64,000 bases of DNA from a bacterium (GCA_905221035.1 CAJNBP010000008.1:9287-73286); one strand, 5' to 3'. Counted from the first letter of the stretch, positions 34,738-45,013 are shown. Translations and numbers: made by a program. The notes: a model not told the origin generated them from the letters alone.

Positions 34738-34921
34738 TCGTGAAAAAAGATCCAACCGGGTCTTAATTCGCTTTCTTATTTCCGAGCTCATGAAAAAGAG
34801 GTCCACCTGGACCCAACTCGCTCTCTCATTTCAAGACTCGTGAAAAAAAAGACCCGTCGGGGTCTTAATTCGCTTTCTTATTTTCAAGCTCATGAAAAAG
34901 AGGTCCACCCGGACCTCTTTT
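34738..34921 (-). terminator. Tandem array of four terminator hairpins after rpsR
   Basis: Three and a half copies of a roughly 61-base unit. On minus each unit reads hairpin, T run, then CATGAGCTTGAAAATAAG-like spacer. The arms are AGGTCC/GGACCT at 34901-34918, GACCCC/GGGTC at 34852-34865, GGGTCC/GGACCT at 34801-34815, and GACCC/GGATC (one mismatch) at 34767-34777. Every hairpin is followed by five to eight T in the rpsR direction. The first overlaps the rpsR stop region and is the operon terminator; the others are backups or duplicates. Confidence 0.8.
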
Positions 34922-35161
34922 TTAATCTTCGTTTACGAAAGGCATCAAAGCCATTACGCGAGCGCGTTTGATAGCTGTTGTTACTTTACGTTGGTTTTTA
35001 GCTGAAGTTCCTGTTACACGACGAGGAAGGATTTTCCCACGTTCTGAAACGAAACGGCTAAGAAGCTCAGTATCTTTGTAATCAACATATTCAATTTTGT
35101 TTGCTGCGATGTAATCAACTTTTTTACGGCGTTTGAATCCGCCACGACGTTGTTGAGCCAT
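34922..35161 (-). CDS. rpsR: 30S ribosomal protein S18
   Basis: A 79-residue S18, standard length. [30 protein letters not shown] and [31 protein letters not shown] are the conserved core. It binds S6 in the 30S platform. Last gene of rpsF-ssb-rpsR, followed by the tandem terminator array. Confidence 0.98.
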   Translation of the reverse strand: MAQQRRGGFKRRKKVDYIAANKIEYVDYKDTELLSRFVSERGKILPRRVTGTSAKNQRKVTTAIKRARVMALMPFVNED

Positions 35162-35192
35162 GTTTTTTCTCCTTTATAATTTTAGTTGTCCA

Positions 35193-35663
35193 TTAGAATG
35201 GTAAATCATCATCTGAAATATCCAATGGATTTGTTGCTCCAAATGGATTTTCATCACGTGAAAAGTCTGGTACTGAATTTGTAGGTGCTGAATAGTTTGC
35301 AGTTGGGGCAGAGTAAGCTCCACCTGTGTGACCCTCACGCACACTACGGCTTTCCAACATTTGGAAATTCTCAGCCACGACCTCTGTCACGTAGACACGT
35401 TGTCCTTGCTGGTTATCGTAACTACGAGTCTGGATACGACCTGTCACCCCGATAAGTGAGCCTTTTTTAGCCCAATTAGCAAGGTTCTCAGCCTGTTGGC
35501 GCCACATAACGACATTGATAAAATCAGCCTCACGTTCGCCATTTTGACTCTTAAATGTACGGTTTACTGCAAGAGTAAAAGTCGCAACTGCTACATTTGA
35601 TGGGGTATAACGCAACTCAGCGTCACGTGTCATACGCCCTACAAGTACAACATTGTTAATCAT
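35193..35663 (-). CDS. ssb: Single-stranded DNA-binding protein
   Basis: A 156-residue SSB with the OB fold at residues 1-107 ([49 protein letters not shown]), a Gly/Ser/Asn/Pro-rich linker and the acidic C-terminal tip DISDDDLPF that recruits repair and replication partners. Its place between rpsF and rpsR is the usual bacterial arrangement. Confidence 0.98.
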   Translation of the reverse strand: MINNVVLVGRMTRDAELRYTPSNVAVATFTLAVNRTFKSQNGEREADFINVVMWRQQAENLANWAKKGSLIGVTGRIQTRSYDNQQGQRVYVTEVVAENFQMLESRSVREGHTGGAYSAPTANYSAPTNSVPDFSRDENPFGATNPLDISDDDLPF

Positions 35664-35674
35664 AGTTTACCTTC

Positions 35675-35965
35675 TTACGCGTCAATTTTGACGATCATGT
35701 GACGAAGAATGTCAGCGTTGATTTTTGAAAGACGGTCAAACTCTTTAAGAGCTGCATCGTCGTTTGCTTCAACGTTAACGATGTGGTAAAGTCCTTCACG
35801 GAAATCTTGGATTTCGTATGCAAGACGACGTTTTTCCCAAGTTTTTGATTCAACAACAGTTGCACCGTTGTCAGTCAAAATAGAGTCAAAACGTGCTACC
35901 AAAGCGTTTTTAGCTTCTTCTTCAATGTTTGGACGAATGATATAAAGAATTTCGTATTTAGCCAT
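35675..35965 (-). CDS. rpsF: 30S ribosomal protein S6
   Basis: A 96-residue S6: [40 protein letters not shown] and [11 protein letters not shown] are the family core, and [18 protein letters not shown] ends it. GGAGGAACATATC precedes the ATG. First gene of the operon; its leader may be the S6:S18 feedback site. Confidence 0.98.
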   Translation of the reverse strand: MAKYEILYIIRPNIEEEAKNALVARFDSILTDNGATVVESKTWEKRRLAYEIQDFREGLYHIVNVEANDDAALKEFDRLSKINADILRHMIVKIDA

Positions 35966-36068
35966 TGATATGTTCCTCCTTTTGGTCTAATGACCCCAAG
36001 ATTTTGCAAGGGGTAAGTGAGGTTCGCTCACAATAAACTATTATACTAGAAAAAATTTTTTTACGCAA
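35966..36068 (-). promoter_or_regulatory. rpsF operon promoter and possible S6:S18 leader
   Basis: TTGCGT (36063-36068), 17-base spacer, TATAAT (36040-36045). The roughly 70-base leader contains TGAG-CGAAC-CTCA and a hairpin ACCCC...GGGGT, ending in GGAGG before rpsF. Firmicute rpsF leaders often bind the S6:S18 dimer; the structural match here is only suggestive. Confidence 0.6.
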
Positions 36069-36090
36069 GTAAAAACACTAAAATAAAAAA

Positions 36091-36112
36091 AGAAGATGAC
36101 GAATCATCTTCT
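36091..36112 (-). terminator. Terminator of the 2924-aa surface protein gene
   Basis: AGAAGATGA-TTCG-TCATCTTCT perfect hairpin followed by seven T on minus, 17 bases after the stop codon. Confidence 0.9.
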
Positions 36113-36128
36113 CAAAAACTATGAGTTT

Positions 36129-36275
36129 TTAGTCTTCTTTTTTCTTGCGAGAAAGAAGTCCAAATCCACTTAGGGCTCCAAGAAGTCCAAGCGCTGCAAG
36201 GCTAGCGTTAGCTTCTGTACCTGTGTTAGGCAATTCTTTTTGACCATCAACATACTTAGGTGTTGCTGGTTGAGT
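36129..36275 (-). repeat. Shared sortase-anchor segment, copy 1
   Basis: About 150 bases encoding PATPKYVDGQKELPNTG through RKKKED are almost identical (about two differences) to 45384-45530 at the end of the neighbouring CshA-like gene. Confidence 0.85.
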
Positions 36276-39200
36276 AGCTGAATCAGTTGGTACTGATGGT
36301 TCAGCTGGTGTTGGAACAGCAGGTTGGTTTGGAGTTGTTGGTTGTTCTTGATGTCTAGGAGTTTCAACTTCAGATGGTGCTGTTCCCACTTTCTTATAGT
36401 GATGTAAGGTATTTCCTTTAGCATCCGTTGTTGAATGACTAAATTCATATCCTTCCAACTCTATTGGATTGTGTTTTCCTTCTTTATCTGAAGTAATTCG
36501 GTTACCATTTTCATCAAGATATTCCGTTACAATCTGAACAGTTGAATCGCCATTTTGAGAAATGACTCCTCCACCATTTTGTGATTTAGGTGTTACCGTT
36601 ACTGGTACTTCTAATTCTATAACATCGCCATTTGGTAATTTCACCTTAACTTTAACAGCTTTTTTAACTCCTGATGTTTCTGTTGTTGGAATTTCTCCTA
36701 CTTCAACAATTTCCCATCCTTCTGGTAGATCTACTTTCTTCTTAACATCTTCTTCAGTAATTGGTGTTCCCACTTCTACTACAATTGGTGTTACTTTCGG
36801 TGTTACGATGACTGGTACATCTACTTCAACAATTTCTCCAGTTGGAACTTTAATCTTCACTTTAACACTTGGTTTCACTCCAGCAGGAATTGTTGTTGGG
36901 ATTTCTCCTACTTCGACAATTTCCCATCCTGGTTCTTTTGGAAGATCGATATGACCTTTTACATCATCTGGTGAGATTGGAGTTCCTTGCGGTACAACAA
37001 TTTGTCTTACCGTTGGCGTTACGATGACTGGTACATCAACAGTAATCTTACGTCCATCTGGCAATTCAATTTCTACTGGAACGACAGGTTTTGTTCCTGG
37101 TGTTTCTGTTGTTGGAATTTCTCCTACTTTTGTTACTTTCCAGTCTTTTGGTAATTCAAAATGTTTCTGAACATCTTCTGGAGTAACAGGTGTTCCTACT
37201 GAAACTACTACAGGTGTTACTTTTGGTGTTACGATGACTGGAATATCCATCGTTACTCGAATTCCATTAGGTAATTCAACCACTACTGGAATACTTGGTC
37301 TTTCCCCTGGAACATCCGTTGAAGGTTTATCTCCAATAGAAATAACTTTTACTCCTTGCGGAATATGTTTTTCAACATCCTCAGTAGTAATTGGATCCCC
37401 TTGCTTTTTAACGATATCGCTAACAGGAGTGACATTTACTGGAATTTCTACCGTAACTACTTTGCCATTTGGTAATGTAATCGTTACTTTTACTGGATCT
37501 TTCTTACCTGGTGTTGTTAAATCCGGAATGTTTTCAACTTTAGTAGTTGCTCCTTCTGGTACTTTGATTTGTTTTAAGACATCTTCTGGAGTTAGTTTAT
37601 TTTTTGTAACTGGAGTTTCAATTGGTGTAACTGGCGTTACAGTTACCGGAACATCCACTGTGATAACTTTACCATTTGGCAATTCAATTGTTACCTTAAC
37701 CGGATTTTTCTTACCCGGTGTTGTTAAGTCTGGAATGTTTTCTACATTCGTTACTCTTCCGCCTTCTGGAACTTTAACATATTTAGAAATATCATCTTTT
37801 GTTAAAGGTGTATTCGTCACTGGTGTTTCAATCGGTTTTGGTTTAGCTTCCACAACTTTAATCGTTGCTGGTACTTCAACTAAAACTTTTCCATTTTTAT
37901 CTTTTACTACAACTGTTACTGGTTTATCTCCAACAGTTGTTGCATCAAATGGTTCAGTTTCTCCTTCAGGAACTTTATATTCAAATGTTGAACCTTCTGG
38001 ATAATCACTTGGAGTAACACTATCTTTTGGTTTCGGTAGATTTTCACCTGTAGCATTAATAGGAATTAACTGTTCTTTTCCTTCCACTACTTTAACCTTA
38101 GCTGGTACTTCAACAAGTGTATCATCTCCGTCTTTAGCAACAACAACTACATCTTTTTCGCCTGGTGTTGTTGTGTCCACTGGAGTCTTATATCCAAATG
38201 TAATTTCATCTGGATACTCTTCTGGATTAATGCTCTTTGATACATCTGGTTGTTTATTTGTTTTATCCACCGGCACATATTGAGTCTGAGGTTCAACAAC
38301 CTTCACTTTAGCAGGAACTTTCGCAATGACCTTATCCCCAATTTTTGCTACTACAACAACATCCTTTTCACCTGGTGTTGTTGTGTCTACAGGAGTTTCA
38401 TAAGTAAACTCTGTATCTTTAGGGAATGCTTTAGGATCAATACTTCCTTCAATATTTGGTTGTTTTTTATCTTTGTCTACTGGGACAAATTGTGGATAGC
38501 TTTCAACAACACGTACAGTTGCTGGAACTTCTGCAATAGGATTCCCCTCTTTGTCTTTTACAATGACATTGACTGTGTAATCACCAGGTTTTGTAGTATC
38601 TACTGGAGTTTTTGGATCATATTCAAATGTTGAACCATCTGGATATTCTGTTTTATCAATACTGTTTTCTGGATTTGGTTGTTTATTATTTTCATCCACT
38701 GGCACAATTTGTGGAACACCCTCTACAACAGTTACAGGGACTTTAACAACCGTCATTTCTTCTTCCCCGTCAACAATGTACTTGACAGTAACAGTTACAT
38801 CCGTATCATCTGACAAATCTGGGTTGTCCACATTCTCATCGATACTTACATTGGTAACATTTCCTGGAAGTTTTCCTTTGAAAGCACCGTCTGCAATAGC
38901 TTCTTTCGCTTTGGCAAGAGCTTTTTCTTTTGCTTTATCTTTATCGCTATCTTTTGCAACGAAAATTCCTTTTGGTGTTGGTTTTGGTAGTACTGTTACT
39001 TTAACTTTTACTGGCTCTGTTACAGTTTCTCCATTTTGATCCGTATAAGTTACTGGAACAGTCACTTCTTTGACACCTGACTTAGCTGTAATATCTTTTG
39101 CTAAATCTTTAGGCTCACCTTTCGTTCCATTTTCCCCTGGAGTGACTGCATCAGTGATATCCTTAGCAGTTAATTCATCTCCTTCAAAGACAACTTTAGA

Positions 39201-42200
39201 GGTTGGAGTTGAACCAACTACATTTACAGGAACATCCACATTCACAGATACATCATCAATGACTTTTCCAGTAGCCTTATCTCTATATTTAACAGTTACT
39301 GACACTGGAGTTTGCTGACCGTTTTGATCCGTTTTTGGAGTAACAATCGCATCATCTGTTACAAATGGAGTTATACCATCAGGAACATTTGTTAATCCAG
39401 TAATTGCTTTATTGACATTTGCTCGAATAGAATCAATTAAGTTCTCGTTAGATGTACCGTTTAAGACTGTAACACCTTTTGGTGTTGGTTTTGGAAGAAC
39501 TTTCACAGTCACTTCAACCGGTTCATCACGTTTGAATTTATCTGCTCCATAAGTTACAGTTACTGGAACTTTAATCTCTTGACCTGCTTTTCCATCAGTA
39601 GAAATATTGCTGACATCAGGATTCGTAACTTTACCGTCCTTACCAGGTGTTACAGCTCCTCCTACTTTTTCTGCAGACGGCTTATCCCCTTCTACTACAT
39701 AAACCGTTGTTGTAGTGGATACACGTGGTTGAACTTTAATCGTAAACTCTTGAGTGATATTGTCATTCGTATCTTTCTTCGTATCAAATACTGGGTCTTT
39801 ATCAAATGGATTATCAATAATATCATATCCCATTGATTTCAACACATCGATATGAGTTTGTACATCACTTTCAGGAATTGTTTCACCTGATTTACCAGTT
39901 AGAGTTAAAGCATGGTCAGTCAACTCTGTTTCTGTTTGAGTTTTTGGATTTACTGAAACAAATTTAACTTTTGCTTTTTGATCATCTTTGTCATAGGTAA
40001 TCTTGATGTTAGCTTTTGGATCCGTAATTTTTGGTGGTTTATAACCTTCTTCTGGATTTGCAGGATTTACCGGTTCTAATGGTGTTCCATTTCCATCTTT
40101 TGGAGTATATCCATCTTTATGAGGAATAATTTGTGTAATTTCACCAGTCTTGGTTGGATCTTTTGGATCATTAGGGAATGGAATTGGATCTCCATCCTTA
40201 CCTGTTGTTGGATCAACTGGAATCCAGCTTCCAATCTTCGTATAAGTAACCTTATCCGTTTCATCAGGAATTACTTTTGTATCTTTTGCAGGGGTTACTG
40301 CTTCTTTCGCTGGAATTTCTTTTTTATCTGCAATATATCCTGGTAAAACATCTACTCCAACTTTATCCCATGTTTTATTTGTACTTTCCCAATCTGTATA
40401 AGTTACTTCTTTAGTAACAAGATTTACTGTTGCTTTTCTTGTAAATGTTACAGTTTGTTCTGTAGAATCTTTAGCTTTTTCTTCAGGTGCTGTATCTGAA
40501 TCTTTCTTCACATAAGAAATCACACGTTTAGCAGTTGTATTCAAATCAGACTCTTTTAATCCCTCAGGCCATTTCAATTCTGGGGTATCTCCATTTGGAT
40601 CTACTGGGCTATCTTTTTCATGAGGCGTTGATGAAGGTACTTCAACGATTCTTGGTTTAACAACAATTTTGAATGTTTGAGAAGGTGCTGGTGTACCATC
40701 TTGTGCATTGATATCTTCCTTGTCATCAAATGTTGGGTGATGATTATCTTGAATATTGTATTCATCACTCTCTACTTCATAACCTTGGTTCTTCAGTTCT
40801 TTGATTTTGTTTTCAACATCTGTACTTGTTGGTAATTCTGAACCAAATTTACCTGTTAAATCAACACTAGAAACCACTTCATTTGCCGCTCCATCAACTT
40901 TCTTCTCAATGACTACTTTAGCTGTTTGAGTAGAAGGTGTATACGTAATTGGTGATTCTCCGAATTTATCTGTTGGAGAAAATCCATCTGGCACTTTATA
41001 ACCTTGAGATGGATCATTAGGATTTTTCGGTGTCAATTCTTTTCCATTATAAACTGGAGTATAGCCTGGAACGTATGGAATTGTTACAGTACTAAAGTCT
41101 CCTGGAACTGTTGGATCAGTCGGGTTATTTGGATAAGGTATTTTATCTTGAGCACCATTCGGTTTCTTACCTTCTGGATAGTTTGGCACAAATGATCCAA
41201 TCTCTTTATAAAGAACTTTTGTTACTTCTGGAGTAACTGTTCCATCTTGTGCAGGAACTGGAGCTTCTTTTTCAGCTACTGTTTTATCAGTCGCATTTAC
41301 TAATAAATAATTTTCTACAACTGGTGAATTAACAGCATTAAATTTACCTTTTGTTCCGTCAACTTTAGAGTCTACTAATTTATCCGCTTCATTGTAAACT
41401 TCCCAATCTGAGTACGTTACTTCTTTTGTTTCAGGGTTAACTGTTGCTGTACGTTTGTAAGTTACTTTTTGTACTTTATCAGGTTTTAATCCAGTTGCAT
41501 CAGCTTTATTAGCATCTTCTTCTTTTAGATACTTAATGGTACGTGTTACTTCTTTAACTAAATCTTCACGTGTTAATCCTGCTGGATATTTACCTAGATT
41601 TTCATCTCCATCTTTCACAGGTGTATCCGCAGTTTTTGGAGATACTGGAGATGTTGTACTTGGGTTTGTTGGGTCAGTTGTTACTGTTGGGTCTACTGTA
41701 ATTAAATCTAAGACATGAACGGTAACATTTGTTTCTGTTGATTTCTTACCTTCACTATCTGTAGATTGAACTTTAACAGTATAGTCTCCCACTTTAGTTG
41801 TATCTAGGTTACCTGCATCACTTACTGCAATTGTTGGCTTAGTTGACTCAACCCCATCACGATCATCTTCTAAGTCAGTTGCTGTTGGTTTAGCTTTTTC
41901 TAAAACTTTCTTATTATCCCATTTATCAGCTTCTTTTGTTTTATAAACATACAGTTCATTTTTTGTGACAGCTACTGTTGGAGCATCATTTAAAATATTA
42001 CTATTCGCCACATCCGAATCGTTACCAACTGGAGATGTTGCTGTTACAGCAATTTTGTCAATCCCTGCAAGTCCGTGTAAATTGATATCATCTCCTAAAT
42101 TAACTTTAAGCTTTCCATCAATAACTTCTAATTTATTGTCTCCATGATACCAACCATCATCTTTTTTGACAAGTTCAATTTTTTTATTATCAGGTAAAGT

Positions 42201-44903
42201 AATATTAATTTTTTTTCCGACTTCATTTTCTAATTCGAAATTCTTTTTAATCTCTGCAACTTTTTCACTTAATTCGTTATCGCTCAAAGTTACACCATTA
42301 TTTTTTGCTACTCGTAAAATATTTTCTTTAATTTGTTCTTCTGTTGGTGTAAGAGATCCAACGGTATCACCCGTAGAAACCAATAAATATTTTTCCTGAT
42401 TATTGTCTTTTTTATCACCAACAATTCTATCCGTATGAATTTCTTCTACAGTAGGCGCTTTAGGTTTTCGTGCATCAATATAGATGGTTCTATTATAGTA
42501 GTAATCTGGATTGTCTGACCATCTTAAGCCGTTAGAATTATAATTTTCCTCGGTACTGTACATACCACCAGCTCCATTTATCTTCCAGCTATACAGAGAA
42601 TTCCCTTCAGCATCAACTCCTCCGAATCCACCAGTACCTGATACTTCAAACGTAGCATCTCCCACATAGTCATCTTTTGTAATAAATGGAATTGAAAATT
42701 TACGTGATGTTTTGCCAGTCGCTTGTAAGTTATTTTTACCATATTGAACAGCATTTAAGTTCATACTTAATGTACGAGTTGCCGCATCATAACGAACATT
42801 CGTTAGATAACCTTGATCTGTCCAAATGCTTTCTCCACTTGCTTTAGATAAATCCAATTTTTCATAGTTCGTTTTACTTACTGTTCCTAATTCAACGCCC
42901 TCTGGAATTTTCACTTTAATATTAAATGTTCCACCATAAGGGAATGTATTTTCCATTCCACCTACATTTTTAAGTTCAAGATTTAGTTTTCCTTCTTGTG
43001 AACGTTTATATAATTTATCTTTAGAATAACCATGCTCACCAGTTTTACCATTACTTGTAACATTACTTGTTAACTGCATACCTGGTCCAGTAGCAATACC
43101 AACTCCACCAATTAAGAATCCGTCCTCTACACCTTTAAACTGTCCATCATCATTTGCTGTAATCGTAATTTTTACTCTACTAGTTCCTTCTGGAATCGCA
43201 AAAAGTCTTGATAGATTATTCCAACCATCTGCAGGAGTTCCATATCCAGATGATGCAGGTCTGTTTGTTGCTGTGTCTGGAGCCTGCCCATTTTTCATTG
43301 GAACTGATGCAATTTTTTTACCAGTATAAGCATCTGTTACTTCAACTTTAACTTCTTCCCCTCCGTTAGACAAAGCTGCCTTTCCATATGCCCCATTATG
43401 AACCAAATTAAAGAATAATTGAGAATTTGGATTGACATCATATTCTTTGGATAAAGTTACTCCTTTGCTACCTAATTCTAAATAGTAATCTCTATTAGCT
43501 ACACTACCCTTATCAGGATTCTTCATTCCGTCTAGAGTTGGTAATCCTCCTAAAAACTTACCACTAGCATTTGGTTGTTCTTGTGTAGCCGTTGTAGTAG
43601 TTATTTTCCCATTATTATCATATGCTTTAGCATTTTTAGGTTTTTCAGTTCTTTCTGCACCTAATGTATAATCAGTTGGTTCCTCTGGTCTAACTGCATG
43701 AATATAATCTTTTGTTCCTCCAATTTTCCAACCATTCAACATTCCACTTTCTGCATCTGTAGCTGTTATTTTCTTTGTTTTCCAATGATAAGTTACCTTA
43801 CCGTAATGTGTACCACTTTGTAAATTGTTTACTTGATCTTCTATCGTTTTACTTTTTGATTCTACAGAAGCACCTGTAAAATCCATTTCACCAAAACCGT
43901 TTTTTAAATTTTCAAAAACTCCATTTGCTGGGTTATTTCCATAGCCTGCTTTATTATTATTAATTGGAGCTCCCCAGTTTTCGGAACGACTTAAATAATA
44001 GCCCAATTTGTCTTTCTCTTGTTTAATTTTTGTCCATTCAGCTTGTAAATTTTGTTCAGTTTCACTATTATTCGTTGATGCATTAGTCGCATTTCGTTTA
44101 ACTTCTTCAGCTTTGTTAACTATTGCCTTTAAAATATCTAATTTTTCTTTATTTTTCTTTCCTTCACCAAGGGATTCTTCTTTAGTAATTTCAACTTTTA
44201 TTTTTTCAATCTCAGTAGTAAGTTCAGCGTTTAGTGCAGTTATTTTTTCACGATAATTTGTTTCACTCGTTGTCCCAGCTGCCTCTCTAAACCCACTTTC
44301 CCCTTTTCCAGGAATGACTTTTCCATTACGTGAGTCTTGATTTTGTTTTTCTTCCTTCTTTTCTGCTTTTGGCATACTTTCAACAACGAAAGCTTTTCCG
44401 TTTACTGCTGATGTAGCTTTTGCTACTTCTTCTTTTGTTGCAGCTTCATTTGCAGCAACAGCTTTTGCATTTGCTAATTCTGCTTTTGCAGACTCAATTG
44501 CTGAAGCCGTTTTTTCAGTTGATGCTACTTTTTCTAAAGCTGCTTCTAAACGAGCAATAGCTGCTTCCAACTTGCTTGTGTCAGCCTTTGTAGTTGGTGC
44601 TGATGGTTGTCCTACCTCAGATGCTGGGGTTGCTGGTTGCTCAGTTGTTGGTGTCGCCACAGTTGATGTAGAAGTTTCAGTTGAATCTACAGGCTTGCTT
44701 GAATCTGCTTGATTTCCAGCATCAGGACTTGCTTGTTCGCTCGTCGCTGTAGCTGATGTACCTTGCTCTTGAGCCTGAACAGTCGCTGCCACACCAAACA
44801 TCATAAACGCCGCAATCGCTACTGATGCCGCTCCAAAACTATACTTACGGATTGAAAAACGTTGAACTTTTTGTCCATGATATTTTTCCATTCTTGAATG
44901 CAT
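36129..44903 (-). CDS. Giant LPXTG adhesin with Mub-type, Rib-like and MucBP-like domains (2924 aa)
   Basis: Complete 2924-residue wall-anchored protein. GAGGAGTAATC supports the ATG at 44903 (MHSRM). Residues 15-45 are a YSIRK signal (FSIRKYSFGAASVAIAA). Residues about 50-250 are Ser/Thr/Ala-rich with a coiled-coil segment; about 290-850 is an ordered putative ligand-binding region of no family I can name. From about 1110 there are two Mub-B2-like units (TRTIKYLKEED..., KRVISYVKKDSD...) each followed by an xYPNNPxDPT segment. Around 2060-2350 are four Rib-like domains (PVDTTTPGEKDVVVV), then six beta domains of about 70 residues (TPITxEDVxK...VPVxVTPK). A MucBP-like domain (VTEYLDENGNRIT...LHHYKK) precedes LPNTG, a hydrophobic helix and RKKKED. 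Mucin or glycan binding is inferred from domains. Confidence 0.9.
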   Translation of the reverse strand: MHSRMEKYHGQKVQRFSIRKYSFGAASVAIAAFMMFGVAATVQAQEQGTSATATSEQASPDAGNQADSSKPVDSTETSTSTVATPTTEQPATPASEVGQPSAPTTKADTSKLEAAIARLEAALEKVASTEKTASAIESAKAELANAKAVAANEAATKEEVAKATSAVNGKAFVVESMPKAEKKEEKQNQDSRNGKVIPGKGESGFREAAGTTSETNYREKITALNAELTTEIEKIKVEITKEESLGEGKKNKEKLDILKAIVNKAEEVKRNATNASTNNSETEQNLQAEWTKIKQEKDKLGYYLSRSENWGAPINNNKAGYGNNPANGVFENLKNGFGEMDFTGASVESKSKTIEDQVNNLQSGTHYGKVTYHWKTKKITATDAESGMLNGWKIGGTKDYIHAVRPEEPTDYTLGAERTEKPKNAKAYDNNGKITTTTATQEQPNASGKFLGGLPTLDGMKNPDKGSVANRDYYLELGSKGVTLSKEYDVNPNSQLFFNLVHNGAYGKAALSNGGEEVKVEVTDAYTGKKIASVPMKNGQAPDTATNRPASSGYGTPADGWNNLSRLFAIPEGTSRVKITITANDDGQFKGVEDGFLIGGVGIATGPGMQLTSNVTSNGKTGEHGYSKDKLYKRSQEGKLNLELKNVGGMENTFPYGGTFNIKVKIPEGVELGTVSKTNYEKLDLSKASGESIWTDQGYLTNVRYDAATRTLSMNLNAVQYGKNNLQATGKTSRKFSIPFITKDDYVGDATFEVSGTGGFGGVDAEGNSLYSWKINGAGGMYSTEENYNSNGLRWSDNPDYYYNRTIYIDARKPKAPTVEEIHTDRIVGDKKDNNQEKYLLVSTGDTVGSLTPTEEQIKENILRVAKNNGVTLSDNELSEKVAEIKKNFELENEVGKKINITLPDNKKIELVKKDDGWYHGDNKLEVIDGKLKVNLGDDINLHGLAGIDKIAVTATSPVGNDSDVANSNILNDAPTVAVTKNELYVYKTKEADKWDNKKVLEKAKPTATDLEDDRDGVESTKPTIAVSDAGNLDTTKVGDYTVKVQSTDSEGKKSTETNVTVHVLDLITVDPTVTTDPTNPSTTSPVSPKTADTPVKDGDENLGKYPAGLTREDLVKEVTRTIKYLKEEDANKADATGLKPDKVQKVTYKRTATVNPETKEVTYSDWEVYNEADKLVDSKVDGTKGKFNAVNSPVVENYLLVNATDKTVAEKEAPVPAQDGTVTPEVTKVLYKEIGSFVPNYPEGKKPNGAQDKIPYPNNPTDPTVPGDFSTVTIPYVPGYTPVYNGKELTPKNPNDPSQGYKVPDGFSPTDKFGESPITYTPSTQTAKVVIEKKVDGAANEVVSSVDLTGKFGSELPTSTDVENKIKELKNQGYEVESDEYNIQDNHHPTFDDKEDINAQDGTPAPSQTFKIVVKPRIVEVPSSTPHEKDSPVDPNGDTPELKWPEGLKESDLNTTAKRVISYVKKDSDTAPEEKAKDSTEQTVTFTRKATVNLVTKEVTYTDWESTNKTWDKVGVDVLPGYIADKKEIPAKEAVTPAKDTKVIPDETDKVTYTKIGSWIPVDPTTGKDGDPIPFPNDPKDPTKTGEITQIIPHKDGYTPKDGNGTPLEPVNPANPEEGYKPPKITDPKANIKITYDKDDQKAKVKFVSVNPKTQTETELTDHALTLTGKSGETIPESDVQTHIDVLKSMGYDIIDNPFDKDPVFDTKKDTNDNITQEFTIKVQPRVSTTTTVYVVEGDKPSAEKVGGAVTPGKDGKVTNPDVSNISTDGKAGQEIKVPVTVTYGADKFKRDEPVEVTVKVLPKPTPKGVTVLNGTSNENLIDSIRANVNKAITGLTNVPDGITPFVTDDAIVTPKTDQNGQQTPVSVTVKYRDKATGKVIDDVSVNVDVPVNVVGSTPTSKVVFEGDELTAKDITDAVTPGENGTKGEPKDLAKDITAKSGVKEVTVPVTYTDQNGETVTEPVKVKVTVLPKPTPKGIFVAKDSDKDKAKEKALAKAKEAIADGAFKGKLPGNVTNVSIDENVDNPDLSDDTDVTVTVKYIVDGEEEMTVVKVPVTVVEGVPQIVPVDENNKQPNPENSIDKTEYPDGSTFEYDPKTPVDTTKPGDYTVNVIVKDKEGNPIAEVPATVRVVESYPQFVPVDKDKKQPNIEGSIDPKAFPKDTEFTYETPVDTTTPGEKDVVVVAKIGDKVIAKVPAKVKVVEPQTQYVPVDKTNKQPDVSKSINPEEYPDEITFGYKTPVDTTTPGEKDVVVVAKDGDDTLVEVPAKVKVVEGKEQLIPINATGENLPKPKDSVTPSDYPEGSTFEYKVPEGETEPFDATTVGDKPVTVVVKDKNGKVLVEVPATIKVVEAKPKPIETPVTNTPLTKDDISKYVKVPEGGRVTNVENIPDLTTPGKKNPVKVTIELPNGKVITVDVPVTVTPVTPIETPVTKNKLTPEDVLKQIKVPEGATTKVENIPDLTTPGKKDPVKVTITLPNGKVVTVEIPVNVTPVSDIVKKQGDPITTEDVEKHIPQGVKVISIGDKPSTDVPGERPSIPVVVELPNGIRVTMDIPVIVTPKVTPVVVSVGTPVTPEDVQKHFELPKDWKVTKVGEIPTTETPGTKPVVPVEIELPDGRKITVDVPVIVTPTVRQIVVPQGTPISPDDVKGHIDLPKEPGWEIVEVGEIPTTIPAGVKPSVKVKIKVPTGEIVEVDVPVIVTPKVTPIVVEVGTPITEEDVKKKVDLPEGWEIVEVGEIPTTETSGVKKAVKVKVKLPNGDVIELEVPVTVTPKSQNGGGVISQNGDSTVQIVTEYLDENGNRITSDKEGKHNPIELEGYEFSHSTTDAKGNTLHHYKKVGTAPSEVETPRHQEQPTTPNQPAVPTPAEPSVPTDSATQPATPKYVDGQKELPNTGTEANASLAALGLLGALSGFGLLSRKKKED

Positions 44904-44942
44904 GATTACTCCTCACTTGTCATTATTCATCAATAAAATGAA

Positions 44943-44989
44943 GTCAAAGTCATTCCAAAAGATTCACTCTCTTAAACAATCACTTTGAC
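44943..44989 (-). promoter_or_regulatory. Inverted repeat in the leader of the 2924-aa adhesin gene
   Basis: Perfect eight-base arms GTCAAAGT (44943-44950) and ACTTTGAC (44982-44989), extended by ATT/AAT after one mismatch, lie between the promoter and the ribosome site. It could fold as an RNA hairpin. No T run follows. Confidence 0.5.
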
Positions 44990-45013
44990 TCTCATTTTTC
45001 AATTGTTATATCA

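Noticed and set aside
37234..38004. Long plus-strand open frame (256 codons) and similar plus-strand frames across 36.5-51.9 kb
   Set aside because: They are antisense to the repetitive adhesin genes, low-complexity Thr/Ser/Gly-rich, lack ribosome sites and arise from the codon bias of VT-rich repeats.
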